Assembly: GCF_026626705.1 (NCBI RefSeq)
Contig: NZ_JAPNKC010000002.1
Coordinates: forward strand, 1-64,000
Source: Pyxidicoccus sp. MSG2
GTDB lineage: Bacteria; Myxococcota; Myxococcia; Myxococcales; Myxococcaceae
Direction of reading: 5' to 3'
DNA: 64,000 nt
In this document: positions 49,573 through 57,824 of the stretch, piece after piece
Layout: every line of letters starts with the position of its first letter
How positions within the stretch are numbered: the first letter of the stretch is position 1
The notes under the pieces: model-generated
Told to the model about the DNA's origin: nothing
The model's input: the letters and a program-made list of their open reading frames with translations, nothing else
The model's database searches: none
Program-made: the position numbers and the translations under genes

Positions 49573-50418
49573 TCAGTGCTCAGCGGAGGATGCCGGGCGC
49601 GGCGGCGGGGGGCGGCGGCGGGTGGGCGCGCGGCGCTTGTGGATGGCGTAGGGCCGGTAGAACGACTCCCAGAGGGCGGCGCGGCGGCCCCGGGGGCGCG
49701 TGCGCAGCTCCCCCATGGGGGCGCGGATGAAGAAGGAGGAGATGAACAGGTAGGTGGCGGCGATGGTGAGGAAGACCAGGAAGGCCATCACCACGGGGCC
49801 GGGGAGCCAGGCCACATGGGCGCGGTACAGGAACTCGGCGAAGTCCTTCGGCGGCTTGGGGTGGCTGTAGACCTTCACGAACCACGTGGCCATCAGGACC
49901 ATCAGGATGGGCCCGTAGGCGCGGTTGAGCCGCGTGGAGATGGCGGAGAAGAGCGACAGCTGGATTTGCGGGCGGGACATCTCCACCGCCAGTTCGCGCA
50001 TCGCGTCCGGGTCCAACGGCTCGCGCCGGAGCATGGGCGCCCACCAACCGTCTTCCAGCAGACGGACGCGGCGGTTCCACAAGTCGTAGTACCGGTAGCG
50101 CCGCGCCTCGATGAGGAGGAACGACACCACCATCCAGATGCCCACGAGGAAGGTGACGTGCGAGCTCTGCGGCGTGGCGAAGCCGAAGGAGATGACGGCC
50201 GCCGTCGTGGTGAGCGCCCAGTTGGTGGTGGTGTCCAGGCGCGTGCGCCACGTGTCGGAGCGGCTCAGCTCGCCACGGAAGAGCTGTGCCATGGCCTGCT
50301 GCGAGAGCCAGGGTGGCTCCATCAAGTCGTTCTTGTTGCGCTCGGTGCCTGCCATCCGTCCCTGCAAGGTGGGACTGCTTGCCTGGGAGCGCAACGCGGC
50401 CAGGGTTTCCAGGGGCAC
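49573..50418 (-). CDS. DUF2270-like membrane protein (281 aa)
   Basis: The order of segments fits DUF2270: LSRSDTWRTRLDTTTNWALT, TFLVGIWMVVSFLLIEARRY, RYYDLWNRRVRLLEDGWWAP, then two further helices (GPILMVLMATWFVKV and PVVMAFLVFLTIAATYLFIS). The tail is basic and Pro/Arg-rich. Function is unknown. The annotated start is GTG 50418; ATG 50355 is an alternative. It looks chromosomal in style. Confidence 0.65.
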   Translation of the reverse strand: MPLETLAALRSQASSPTLQGRMAGTERNKNDLMEPPWLSQQAMAQLFRGELSRSDTWRTRLDTTTNWALTTTAAVISFGFATPQSSHVTFLVGIWMVVSFLLIEARRYRYYDLWNRRVRLLEDGWWAPMLRREPLDPDAMRELAVEMSRPQIQLSLFSAISTRLNRAYGPILMVLMATWFVKVYSHPKPPKDFAEFLYRAHVAWLPGPVVMAFLVFLTIAATYLFISSFFIRAPMGELRTRPRGRRAALWESFYRPYAIHKRRAPTRRRPPPPRPASSAEH

Positions 50419-50486
50419 GGACTAGAGGGAGGAGGCAGGCAGGCGCCCCGTTGAATAGCGGGCGAGAAGGGCGCCGTCCTTCAGCC

Positions 50487-50498
50487 GCAGACGTCTGC
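50487..50498. repeat. GCAGACGTCTGC palindrome 6
   Basis: Perfect 12-bp palindrome in the 131-bp gap between two minus-strand genes. Confidence 0.7.
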
Positions 50499-50549
50499 GA
50501 TGGCTCCGAGGCGGAAAAGGGACCTTCTCGGAAGCGCTGGTGGTTCCGA

Positions 50550-51455
50550 TTACGAGGACACCACCACCTGAGTGACGCCCGGGGCCACCCAGCGCCGGGC
50601 GGAGTAGCCCGCGATATACAACCACTTCACCGCGCGGTTGCCGGGCCCATGCCGCTGGCGCTTGAGGTGCCCGCGCACCAGCACCTGGTCGGCGAGCCGG
50701 CCGGCTGTCCCGTCTACGTCGCTTCCGGGACCAGCAGGGGAGGGGGCTCGGGCCACGCGCTCCTCGTCAAGGTACACGTGCCGCACGTGGAGGCCCTCGG
50801 CGGCGCCGCCGCCTTTCTTCACCCGCCGAGCCGTGTCGCGCTGGCGCTCCTCCTCCACGCGCAGGGGAGCACCTTCGGCGTCGAGGAGCAGTCCCAGCAC
50901 CACGGCGAAGCGGGCGGCCTCGCGGGCCCACGCCTCGTGCGTGGACATGTCGTCCACCAGGGGCGAGCCCATCTGCCGCGTGCCCTCCTCCAGTTCCTCC
51001 CCCGTCCACCGCGGGCGCCAGTGGACAACACGGCACCAGCCGGACGCACCCAGGCCCAGCAGGAAGGTGGTGTTTGGCTCAACCTCGTAGCCAGCCAAGG
51101 CAACGGTGTCACCCCAGAGGCGTTCGCCCGCTTCAGGGCGCCGAACCTCCAGCATCCACGGGCCCCGTAGCAGCCGGGATGGGGAGTCCGGCAGGGAGTG
51201 CAGGTCGGTCTCGCCTACCTGCCGTGCAGCCGCGGGCCTTACCTGGTGGGCGACAAGGCGCGTCCGTCCAAGAATCGCCAGGGCGGCCATGTTGACGAGT
51301 TCTGGGCCACTCGTCAGCGCGGTCGGTCCCCAGCAGGCAGCGGCCACGGTGGGAGCGGCCTCGCGGAGGAGGAGCGCGTCGGGAACCTCTCGCGCGTAGG
51401 GGAGTGCCTCCATCACCAGCTCGAGCATCGTGGCATATCCATCCTGCCAGCTCAT
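50550..51455 (-). CDS. Hypothetical protein (301 aa)
   Basis: Unrecognised soluble protein (MSWQDGYATMLELVMEALPY, REAAPTVAAACWGPTALTSG, NTTFLLGLGASGWCRVVHWR, VVLGLLLDAEGAPLRVEEER). ATG 51455 has GGAGG 4 nt upstream and overlaps the TGA of the 78-aa gene, so the two are coupled. Confidence 0.6.
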   Translation of the reverse strand: MSWQDGYATMLELVMEALPYAREVPDALLLREAAPTVAAACWGPTALTSGPELVNMAALAILGRTRLVAHQVRPAAARQVGETDLHSLPDSPSRLLRGPWMLEVRRPEAGERLWGDTVALAGYEVEPNTTFLLGLGASGWCRVVHWRPRWTGEELEEGTRQMGSPLVDDMSTHEAWAREAARFAVVLGLLLDAEGAPLRVEEERQRDTARRVKKGGGAAEGLHVRHVYLDEERVARAPSPAGPGSDVDGTAGRLADQVLVRGHLKRQRHGPGNRAVKWLYIAGYSARRWVAPGVTQVVVSS

Positions 51456-51688
51456 GTGTCCTCCGGGGGCTTCCAACCGCGTGTCTTGGCGTACTCCACG
51501 GCCGCCTTGCAGAGGGCCCCAGACGTGCTCGCGCTGTGCTCGGCGTCCGGGTGCGCGCGCAGGTCGTCCACGAGGAAGCGGACAGCCGAGTCGGCAACCC
51601 GTGTGAGACTGACTTCGGGCTTGCGCACCACCGAGCCCTTTCGGGCTCGGCGCCTTTCGGGTGGGGTCTTCGACGAGTCGTGTGCCAT
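51452..51688 (-). CDS. Small basic protein (78 aa)
   Basis: A basic head (SSKTPPERRRARKGSVVRKP) is followed by helices VADSAVRFLVDDLRAH and SGALCKAAVEYAKTRGWKPP. It could be a DNA-binding or adaptor protein; no family is clear. It is coupled to the following 301-aa gene by an ATGA overlap. Confidence 0.5.
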   Translation of the reverse strand: MAHDSSKTPPERRRARKGSVVRKPEVSLTRVADSAVRFLVDDLRAHPDAEHSASTSGALCKAAVEYAKTRGWKPPEDT

Positions 51689-51788
51689 CTCTGCTGAACG
51701 CCTCTCGGTAGTTGCGAAGCTATGACGCGGGAGGGAGTCCAGCAGACCCATCACGAGGAGTCGACGGCAGAGCGGAGAGTGGTGCGCG

Positions 51789-52628
51789 TCAGGCCTGGGC
51801 CTCCATGCTCGCGGCGTCCGGGATGTCGCGCTGCAGGTCGGCGTCCCAGTGGAGCTCGAGGTCCGGCTCATCTCCCCAATCCATCTCCCAGTAGAGCTGG
51901 CGCCAGCCGTGGAGGTGGTGCCAGCCGCGCGCGCGCGCGGCTGCCTCCAGGTGGTGGGCGGCGTCCCGGAGCCCGGGCCACGGGGCGCATGCGGCCAGCA
52001 CGTGCGCGGCCCGCCACACATCGCCGCGCTCGTCGTAGGAGCCGCGCTCCCTCTGTGCCTCAGAGAGCTTTCCGAGGTCATCCACCAGGGCATGCACCAG
52101 CGCCGTCGCGCGGCGCCGCTGGGTGGCGACGGCCACGCCGGCCGTACCCATCCCCGGCGCCACCGTCGTCAGCGCCTCCGTGAGGGCGGACAGCAGTTGC
52201 CCGGCCTCCAGCGGGGCGTCCTCTCCGCACACGGCGACGCACTCGCGGCGCGACACCTCCTGCGCGTCCGCGGGAAGTCCCAGCTCGCACAGCGCCAGCG
52301 TCACCACCTGGCGAGCCGCCACCTCGGACAGGCCCGAGCCCCACACGACGTCGGGCCTGCGCTGCGTCTCCAGGTGGCAGTCGCGCTGCGTCTCCAAGGC
52401 GGTAACTCTCCAGCCGTCTTCGTACAGCCCGAGGACGAGGTCCACGGAGCGCTCCGGGCTCTGGTTTCCGCCCGCGTACCCGACGCGGGGCGGCTCCAAC
52501 CCCTCAAGATACCACTCGACCTGCGCGCCCGGCAGCCTCCAGCGCGCGTCCTCCTCCTCCCACGTGGGGCCGCCCGCCCAGGTCGGCCGGGAGAGGTACG
52601 TCCGCATCTGCTCGCTCAACGTCGTCAT
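51789..52628 (-). CDS. Hypothetical protein (279 aa)
   Basis: Unrecognised. It has EWYLEGLEPPRVGYAGGNQS, VDLVLGLYEDGWRVTALETQ, and a helical second half (EALTTVAPGMGTAGVAVATQ). The acidic C-terminus (WGDEPDLELHWDADLQRD) resembles its neighbours in composition. ATG 52628 has GGAG 6 nt upstream. It lies in a row of unknown minus-strand genes (53597 to 50550). Confidence 0.5.
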   Translation of the reverse strand: MTTLSEQMRTYLSRPTWAGGPTWEEEDARWRLPGAQVEWYLEGLEPPRVGYAGGNQSPERSVDLVLGLYEDGWRVTALETQRDCHLETQRRPDVVWGSGLSEVAARQVVTLALCELGLPADAQEVSRRECVAVCGEDAPLEAGQLLSALTEALTTVAPGMGTAGVAVATQRRRATALVHALVDDLGKLSEAQRERGSYDERGDVWRAAHVLAACAPWPGLRDAAHHLEAAARARGWHHLHGWRQLYWEMDWGDEPDLELHWDADLQRDIPDAASMEAQA

Positions 52629-52795
52629 CGGCATCTCCGTACCCGCGCGCGGCGGGCTGTGTGTTGTGGGCCGGACTGCGCCGGCATCGCCCGGAGGCAT
52701 CGGCGTGAGGGCCGCGAAAATGGGACTACGAAAGCAGCTGCCCGTTTGTCGGGTGGTGTCTTGGTCGGTGTTGGGGCTCTTGAGGCCGTCCTGAA

Positions 52796-53248
52796 TCACT
52801 GCATCGACCGCTCACGCGACACGCGGAGTTCGTCATTCTCCTGCGCGCGGAGCATCTCATCGCAACTCCAGCACGGCGCCTGCTCCCCCGCGGGCAGCTC
52901 TGGGTAGTCCTTCGACTTCCAGTTCCCCAGCGCGGAGAGGCACTCCTCGCATACGGGCCGGCCGTCGTCATCGCGGCGCGTTCCGGTGTGGATGCTCGCG
53001 TCCACCCAGTCCACACAGCCAGTGTGGCAGCGGTGGACCGTTCCGGGGTGGGCTCCGCTCCCCAAGGTGCCGGTAGAGGTTCGCAGGTTCAGCACGCCGA
53101 GCGTGGCGCCTCCGTCCTCGCCACATACGGGACAGACACGGCCAGCTTGGTGACGCGGGTAATCTGCGCGGGCTGGCACCAATTCGGCAGAGACAACTCC
53201 GTCCAGCGCGAACCCGCAGAGAGCGAGCGCTTCCAGTTTCAGGTGCAC
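52796..53248 (-). CDS. Zinc-ribbon-like protein (150 aa)
   Basis: Four Cys pairs or near-pairs (VCPVCGEDGG, HRCHTGCVDW, VCEECLSAL, PCWSCDEML) suggest two zinc ribbons. The N-terminal 40 residues (LKLEALALCGFALDGVVSAE) are hydrophobic/acidic. Start GTG 53248 has GGAGGA upstream; a longer frame from 53326 is possible. Function unknown. Confidence 0.5.
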   Translation of the reverse strand: MHLKLEALALCGFALDGVVSAELVPARADYPRHQAGRVCPVCGEDGGATLGVLNLRTSTGTLGSGAHPGTVHRCHTGCVDWVDASIHTGTRRDDDGRPVCEECLSALGNWKSKDYPELPAGEQAPCWSCDEMLRAQENDELRVSRERSMQ

Positions 53249-53387
53249 GGCGGTTGCTCCTCCCGGCCAAGCCGGGGAACCACGAGGTTTGGAGCGCCCA
53301 AAGGCATCAACGCGAGAGGACTGCATGGGACGAGCGTCACATGCCCGTCACGCTGCAAGGGCTGCCCCGGGCAGGAATGGCGACCGC

Positions 53388-53597
53388 TTACAGCCGGTGG
53401 GCGCGCGTCGCCACCCACTCACAGCCACGGTGGTGGACGTTCCGCAGCTTCACCCAGGCTTCGTCTTCGTCCTTGGGCGGCACCGCCGCCGCGTCGCGTG
53501 CCGGCACGTCTGCGGCGCAGTAGGCGCACTCCACCGTGGCGTCGTCCGTCTCCAACACCTCGGCAACCTCGCCGCTACGTGTGCCGCGCACCAGCAT
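53388..53597 (-). CDS. Small Cys/His protein (69 aa)
   Basis: MLVRGTRSGEVAEVLETDDA, then VECAYCAADVPARDA and VKLRNVHHRGCEWVATR: CxxC and HHRGC could bind a metal. It resembles zinc-ribbon fragments nearby in style. The start is uncertain because the frame is open to 53849. Confidence 0.35.
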   Translation of the reverse strand: MLVRGTRSGEVAEVLETDDATVECAYCAADVPARDAAAVPPKDEDEAWVKLRNVHHRGCEWVATRAHRL

Positions 53598-53651
53598 GGC
53601 AACCTCGCGTGCTCGACGCGGCAGGAGTGCCGCCGTCAGTGGGGAAACAAT

Positions 53652-53688
53652 AAGGCCGGCCTTATCTACTGTCAATAGAGCCGGCCTT
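53652..53688. terminator. Hairpin AAGGCCGGC / GCCGGCCTT
   Basis: Perfect 9-bp stem with a 19-nt loop and no long T-run. It could act as a bidirectional terminator or mark a recombination boundary. Confidence 0.4.
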
Positions 53689-53967
53689 GTTGCAGAGAGG
53701 AGAAGAGCACGGTTGCAAGACGGAACGTGTTCCCGGCCATCCTCTGCGGGCGCTGCGAAGAAGAGCGCCACGGTGGACGGGAGTGCCGGCAACGGCACCG
53801 CGCCATGGATTCGCGCCAGCTGGTGAAGGTCGCCCAATCGCGCCGGCACTCCTGCGGCGTTCGCAGAGTTCGAGCAGCGGCCGCATATCTGCGGGCCGCA
53901 TCGACGAGGGCCGCAGTGGGGGTGAGCGCCTTGGTGCTGAGGGAAGCGAGGCGCGGAACCTATGAGC

Positions 53968-54645
53968 TCACCGGCTTGAAGACGCCTGAGCGGGGAGGAC
54001 GTAGAGGACCTTCAGCAACATGGTGGTGAACGCCATGGAGTCGGTCGCCTTCTCCTTGGTGCAGAGCTGAATCCTGTGGTTGGTCTCGTTGCCGAGGTCC
54101 CGAATGCGGTCGACCCAAGAGGCGTAGGTGCGAGGAACCGTGTTGCTCGTGAAGAGGTACTCGAGGGCGGTCCAAAATCTCTCCAGGGCCTTTGCGGGGG
54201 CACCTCTCTCAGCAGCGATGTGGAGGAGGATCTTCCGCGTGAGCATCACCGCAGCAGTGAAGGCAGAGGCAGCCATGCAGTGGCGCGCTTCCTCGTAGAG
54301 AGTTCCGAGGTCTGCGGGAAGGCCGGGGAGGGGCTCGCCAAATGAGGGAGGCGGGTACTGTCGGTCGAGCTCGGGGCGCTGCAGGAAGGTCTCGATGAAC
54401 GTCGGGTAGTTGCAGTGCTCGCAGAACCTCAGATGGCCAGTGACATTGACGACGGCAAAGGTGATTTCTCCCGACGCGTTCTCTTCAGGAGGGAGCGAGT
54501 AGTGCCGCCGGGCTTCCAGACCTTCGGCACCTGGGCTGCGGTCGCCACACCAGCCGCAGACGTAGGGGCGGGGTTGCAATGGGGGGCCCCAGGCCTTGGC
54601 ACCAACGGTGGACGACGAAGGGACGCGTGGGGGGATGCGGCTCAT
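53968..54645 (-). CDS. DUF4145-like protein (225 aa)
   Basis: An N-terminal zinc-type pair (YVCGWCGDRS, RFCEHCNYPTF) is followed by the DUF4145 helical core: LYEEARHCMAASAFTAAVML, TRKILLHIAAERGAPA, IRDLGNETNHRIQLCTKEKA. DUF4145 domains are common in restriction and defence genes. ATG 54645 is the likely start. It stands alone, next to the tandem repeat and IS element. Confidence 0.65.
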   Translation of the reverse strand: MSRIPPRVPSSSTVGAKAWGPPLQPRPYVCGWCGDRSPGAEGLEARRHYSLPPEENASGEITFAVVNVTGHLRFCEHCNYPTFIETFLQRPELDRQYPPPSFGEPLPGLPADLGTLYEEARHCMAASAFTAAVMLTRKILLHIAAERGAPAKALERFWTALEYLFTSNTVPRTYASWVDRIRDLGNETNHRIQLCTKEKATDSMAFTTMLLKVLYVLPAQASSSR

Positions 54646-54719
54646 CGGTAGCGCTCCGAAAAAGGCAAGAGGGGAAGCAACCTTCGACCGACGAAAGCCG
54701 GGAGTATTCCTGACTGCGG

Positions 54720-54838
54720 GCTGACGCCCGCTAATCACCGCTTAGCGGGCGTCAGCGCGGAAGGGAGTTTCAGTAGAATCTCCACACCCCTTAGCAGGCG
54801 TCAGCCAGGAAGGGAGTTTCAGTAGAATCTCCAAGTAC
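54720..54838. repeat. 15-bp inverted repeat and 49-bp tandem repeat
   Basis: GCTGACGCCCGCTAA (54720-54734) and TTAGCGGGCGTCAGC (54742-54756) form a perfect 15-bp stem with a 7-nt loop. A 49-bp unit starting CTTAGC then occurs twice (54741-54789, 54790-54838), sharing GGAAGGGAGTTTCAGTAG and GAATCTCCA. Confidence 0.75.
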
Positions 54839-55199
54839 ACACAAAGGCCGTCCGGGCAGGCGGTTGGATTCAATGTAGGGCAAGCCACCACCCAATTAGC
54901 CTTGACAGGAAGAGGGGACGGCGACCTCGCGAATTACCATGCCCATCTGACCAGCCTTGGCGAACCCGAAAGCGCCCGGGCGCCAAGCGCGATCTCCAGG
55001 TCGGCATTGGGGTGGCCGTCCGCATGGCGGTTGGTGCAGACGAAGACGTGTCGCTCTAAGAACGAGGGCAGCGGGTGATTCGACCGGCTCCCGTCCAAGG
55101 TCTTGGCGCCGGCGCGGGCGAGCTCGGCTGACTTCAGCGACCGGGTTTCTGCCCTCCGTGCTGACAGGTGACAGGAATTCGGTACAACGACTGTGAGGT
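54839..55199. other. Gene-poor flank left of the IS
   Basis: No firm gene. A minus-strand frame (54934 to the IS edge) contains HVFVCTNRHADGHPNAD, which faintly recalls 2Fe-2S ferredoxin-like proteins and may be a remnant cut by the insertion. Confidence 0.35.
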
Positions 55200-55230
55200 T
55201 GAGCGTCACCCGCTTCGGTGGACAGGTTGA

Positions 55231-56100
55231 CTACGCTGCATTCCTCTGCACCTCAGCCGTGCGCTCGTACTCGGCGGGGCTGACGTAACCGAGTGAGGAG
55301 TGACGGCGCCTGCGGTTGTAGAACACCTCCATGTACTCGAACAGCGCGAGCTTCGCCTCCTCACGCGTCCGGAAGCTGCGTGTGTGGACCAGTTCCATCT
55401 TCAGGCTGCTGAAGAAGCTCTCCACCACGGCGTTGTCCCAGCAGTTGCCCTTGCGACTCATCGAGCAGGTGATGCCACGCTCAGCCAGCCGCGCTCGGTA
55501 ATCCTCACTGGCGTACTGACTGCCCCTGTCGGAGTGGTACAGCGCGGGGGCCTCACGCCCCGTGAGCGCCATGTCGAGAGCCGCGAGGACCAGGTGGCGG
55601 TCAATGCGCTCTGCCATGCTCCAACCCACGACGCGGCGGCTGAAGAGGTCCAGCACCACGGCCAGATAGAGCCAGCCCTCGGCAGTCCACACGTAGGTGA
55701 TGTCACCCGCCCAGGTTCGGTTGGGCTCCGGAGGCCGGAAGTCGCGCGCCACGACGTTGGGGGCGACCGGATGGGTGTGCTTGCTGTCGGTGGTCCGCAC
55801 GAAGAGGCGTCTTCGGCGAGCCGCCAGGCCCTCCTGTCGCATGAGACGCGCGACGCGCTTCTCAGAGACGCGGCGGCCCCGCGCGCGCAGCTCCGCATGG
55901 ACGCGCGGGCTGCCGTAGGTACCGCGGCTCTCGCGATGCACGGCTGCCACCTCCGCGGTGAGTTCGCGGTCGCTCTTCTGGCGCTGGGACTCGGGCCTCT
56001 TTGCCCAGGCGTAGTAGCCAGAGCGGGAAACACCCAACTGGCGGCACATGAAGACCACCGACAGGGAGGCCTTCTCCGCGTGGATGAAGCGGAACTTCAC
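55231..56100 (-). CDS. IS3 transposase OrfB
   Basis: A DDE integrase-type transposase: HTH_21-like HRESRGTYGSPRVHAELRAR, then the three acidic residues in NRTWAGDITYVW, LYHSDRGSQYASED and NAVVESFFSSLKMEL. GTG 56100 overlaps the orfA stop (GTGA). The A-run at 56131-56136 (minus strand) could allow a -1 frameshift that yields the OrfAB fusion. Confidence 0.92.
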   Translation of the reverse strand: MKFRFIHAEKASLSVVFMCRQLGVSRSGYYAWAKRPESQRQKSDRELTAEVAAVHRESRGTYGSPRVHAELRARGRRVSEKRVARLMRQEGLAARRRRLFVRTTDSKHTHPVAPNVVARDFRPPEPNRTWAGDITYVWTAEGWLYLAVVLDLFSRRVVGWSMAERIDRHLVLAALDMALTGREAPALYHSDRGSQYASEDYRARLAERGITCSMSRKGNCWDNAVVESFFSSLKMELVHTRSFRTREEAKLALFEYMEVFYNRRRRHSSLGYVSPAEYERTAEVQRNAA

Positions 56101-56411
56101 TTCATCTCCTTCGCGAAGAAGGCGGCCGCATTTTTTAACAGGTCTCGCTCCATCTCGAGCTGGCGCACGCGTTTGCGCAGCCCCGAGAGCTCCGCTCGTT
56201 CCTCGCTGGTGAGCGCGCCCGGCTTGCCATGACCCTGGTCCGTCCTGGCCTGCTCCACCCACCTGCGGAAAGCCGTTTCGGTCAGGTCCAGGTCCCGCGC
56301 CACTTCCGCGACGGACTTGCCCTCCTCCAGCACCAGCTTCACCGCCCCGGCCTTGAACTCCGGGCTGAAGCTACGCCGCTGCCTCCTGTGTTTCTTCTCG
56401 CTCTCCGACAT
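56097..56411 (-). CDS. IS3 transposase OrfA
   Basis: An HTH protein: RRSFSPEFKAGAVKLVLEEG, KSVAEVARDLDLTETAFRRW, then a coiled coil LSGLRKRVRQLEMERDLLKN typical of IS3 OrfA. ATG 56411 has AGGG upstream. Confidence 0.9.
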   Translation of the reverse strand: MSESEKKHRRQRRSFSPEFKAGAVKLVLEEGKSVAEVARDLDLTETAFRRWVEQARTDQGHGKPGALTSEERAELSGLRKRVRQLEMERDLLKNAAAFFAKEMK

Positions 56412-56462
56412 CGAGCACCCTTCCATCACATCGAGGGTGTCCACGGAAGCGGGGGACTCTCA

Positions 56463-57039
56463 GGTCTCAGCTCGTGGAGCTGCGCCGAAAGTAGAGGGGT
56501 CGGGCGAAGATACGGGTGAGCAGGTCAGGTGGAGCTGATCGCTTGCACGAGCGACTCTATGCCCCGGGCGAACAGAGATGGCGCGGCAAAGAGGGTTTCC
56601 CTCGACTGGACTTGCGTCCGGACGAACGCAGTCCAATACACGGAGCCGGCGCGGCCTGGGATGCGGCGCCGAAATTTGAGGCGTGGAACAAAGCTTGGGT
56701 TGAGCAGCTGAAGCTGCTCGGTTCGCTATCAGGAGAGTGGGGGGAAGCATCACCAGGTGGGGACGACACGCGGTTTGGACCGCCACGGGAAACGTGTCGT
56801 TTGCACGGGGGGAGCGCGCACCTGGCCGCTCTCGTCCAAGGTTCGGACGCCACCGCCCCGGGCCCAGTTTCTGACCGGTCCAGCGGAGTTTACATAATCC
56901 ACGTTATACGACACCAGTAAAATCGAGCACTTATGTAGTCACGCACGTTATCACGACGTCAAGAAGATCACTCCGCTTCTTTCTCCCACAGGCATCGAAC
57001 ACCCGCATCCCGCGGGGGAACGCCTGTGAGGAGATGTTG
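56463..57039. other. Gene-free strip right of the IS, A+T-rich patch
   Basis: No convincing gene. At 56890-56951 an A+T-rich patch repeats CACGTTAT (56900 and 56944) with inverted TTACATAA / TTATGTAG nearby. It may be a recombination-site remnant. Confidence 0.4.
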
Positions 57040-57264
57040 ATGACGAAGTACAAGATGAAGGTGCGCCGCCTCGTTGAGGCGGCACTAGACGTGGCGAAGT
57101 TCAGCTCCGAGTGCTCGGAGCTGGAGGCCGTGCTCCTCTCCAGCCTCGCCGGGGAGCTGCAGGAGCAGTTCGGCCTCGATGATTCGGCAGCCTTCAGCGC
57201 CGCCGAGCGCCTCGCGGAGGTAGCGCGCGAGCGCCTTGCGCTGTGGCGCTGTCACGGGCTGTAG
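57040..57264 (+). CDS. Small helical protein (74 aa)
   Basis: MTKYKMKVRRLVEAALDVAK followed by helices (ELEAVLLSSLAGELQEQFGL, AERLAEVARERLALWRCHG). Unrecognised. ATG 57040 has GAGGAG 6 nt upstream. Confidence 0.5.
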   Translation: MTKYKMKVRRLVEAALDVAKFSSECSELEAVLLSSLAGELQEQFGLDDSAAFSAAERLAEVARERLALWRCHGL

Positions 57265-57414
57265 CGAACCCCAGAGGCGACACCGGACGCGCTCCGGCGG
57301 CGCCCCTGGTCTCCTGGAACACCCTGCCGGCCGCACCACCTCGGCCCGCCCAGGCGGACCATATGCACTGCCCCGCAACGAGTAAGCTGTCGGCCCATGT
57401 TTTCAGGAGGACGC

Positions 57415-57633
57415 ATGCCGCGACGTCAAACCCACGTCCCACAGGAGCCGATGGTCTGTGACTTCGCCAACTCGGCTGTCTTCTCGGCGGGCCCGAGTCC
57501 CAGTGAACCGTGCTGGGGAAGCGTCCGACGCGTCGAGGAAGGCGTCTACGGGTGCAGCGGCCACTGGAAAATGCTGGCCGGGGCCGGGCCATATCAGCCC
57601 GACCCGTGGCGCAAGACGCCGCCTAGCACCTAG
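57415..57633 (+). CDS. Small protein (72 aa)
   Basis: MPRRQTHVPQEPMVCDFANS, with three Cys (VCDF, PCWG, GCSG) and a Pro-rich tail. Unrecognised. A strong AGGAGG lies upstream of ATG 57415. Confidence 0.45.
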   Translation: MPRRQTHVPQEPMVCDFANSAVFSAGPSPSEPCWGSVRRVEEGVYGCSGHWKMLAGAGPYQPDPWRKTPPST

Positions 57634-57824
57634 AGGTTCGCTGAGGAGAAAGCGGCCCAAGAGTTCCCCAAAGAGACCTTATCAGACCCAACGTTGCGAC
57701 TGCGGCGCATGGCTCCACCGGCTGCTGGCGCTCGGCCTTCCATCCTTCCTTTGATCACTAGCCTCCTGTCCTGTTGGATGCGCCGGCCCTGCCCGTCGGC
57801 GCTCCGGGCCGACTAACGCGGCTC

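Larger units (their letters stand above)
55200..56462 (-). mobile_element. IS3-family insertion sequence
   Basis: A complete IS of 1263 bp. Terminal inverted repeats start TGAG and share the stretch CCCGCTTC followed by GTGGACA (left end 55200, right end 56462). It is flanked on both sides by GGT (55197-55199 and 56463-56465), a 3-bp target duplication as expected for IS3. It contains orfA and orfB. Confidence 0.9.

Noticed and set aside
53652..53688. Transposon terminal repeats around 53.65-53.69 kb
   Set aside because: Arms are 9 bp and only 19 bp apart with no transposase nearby; a hairpin is the simpler reading.
54720..54838. CRISPR-like repeats at 54.7 kb
   Set aside because: Only two units with no spacer of proper length and no cas genes.
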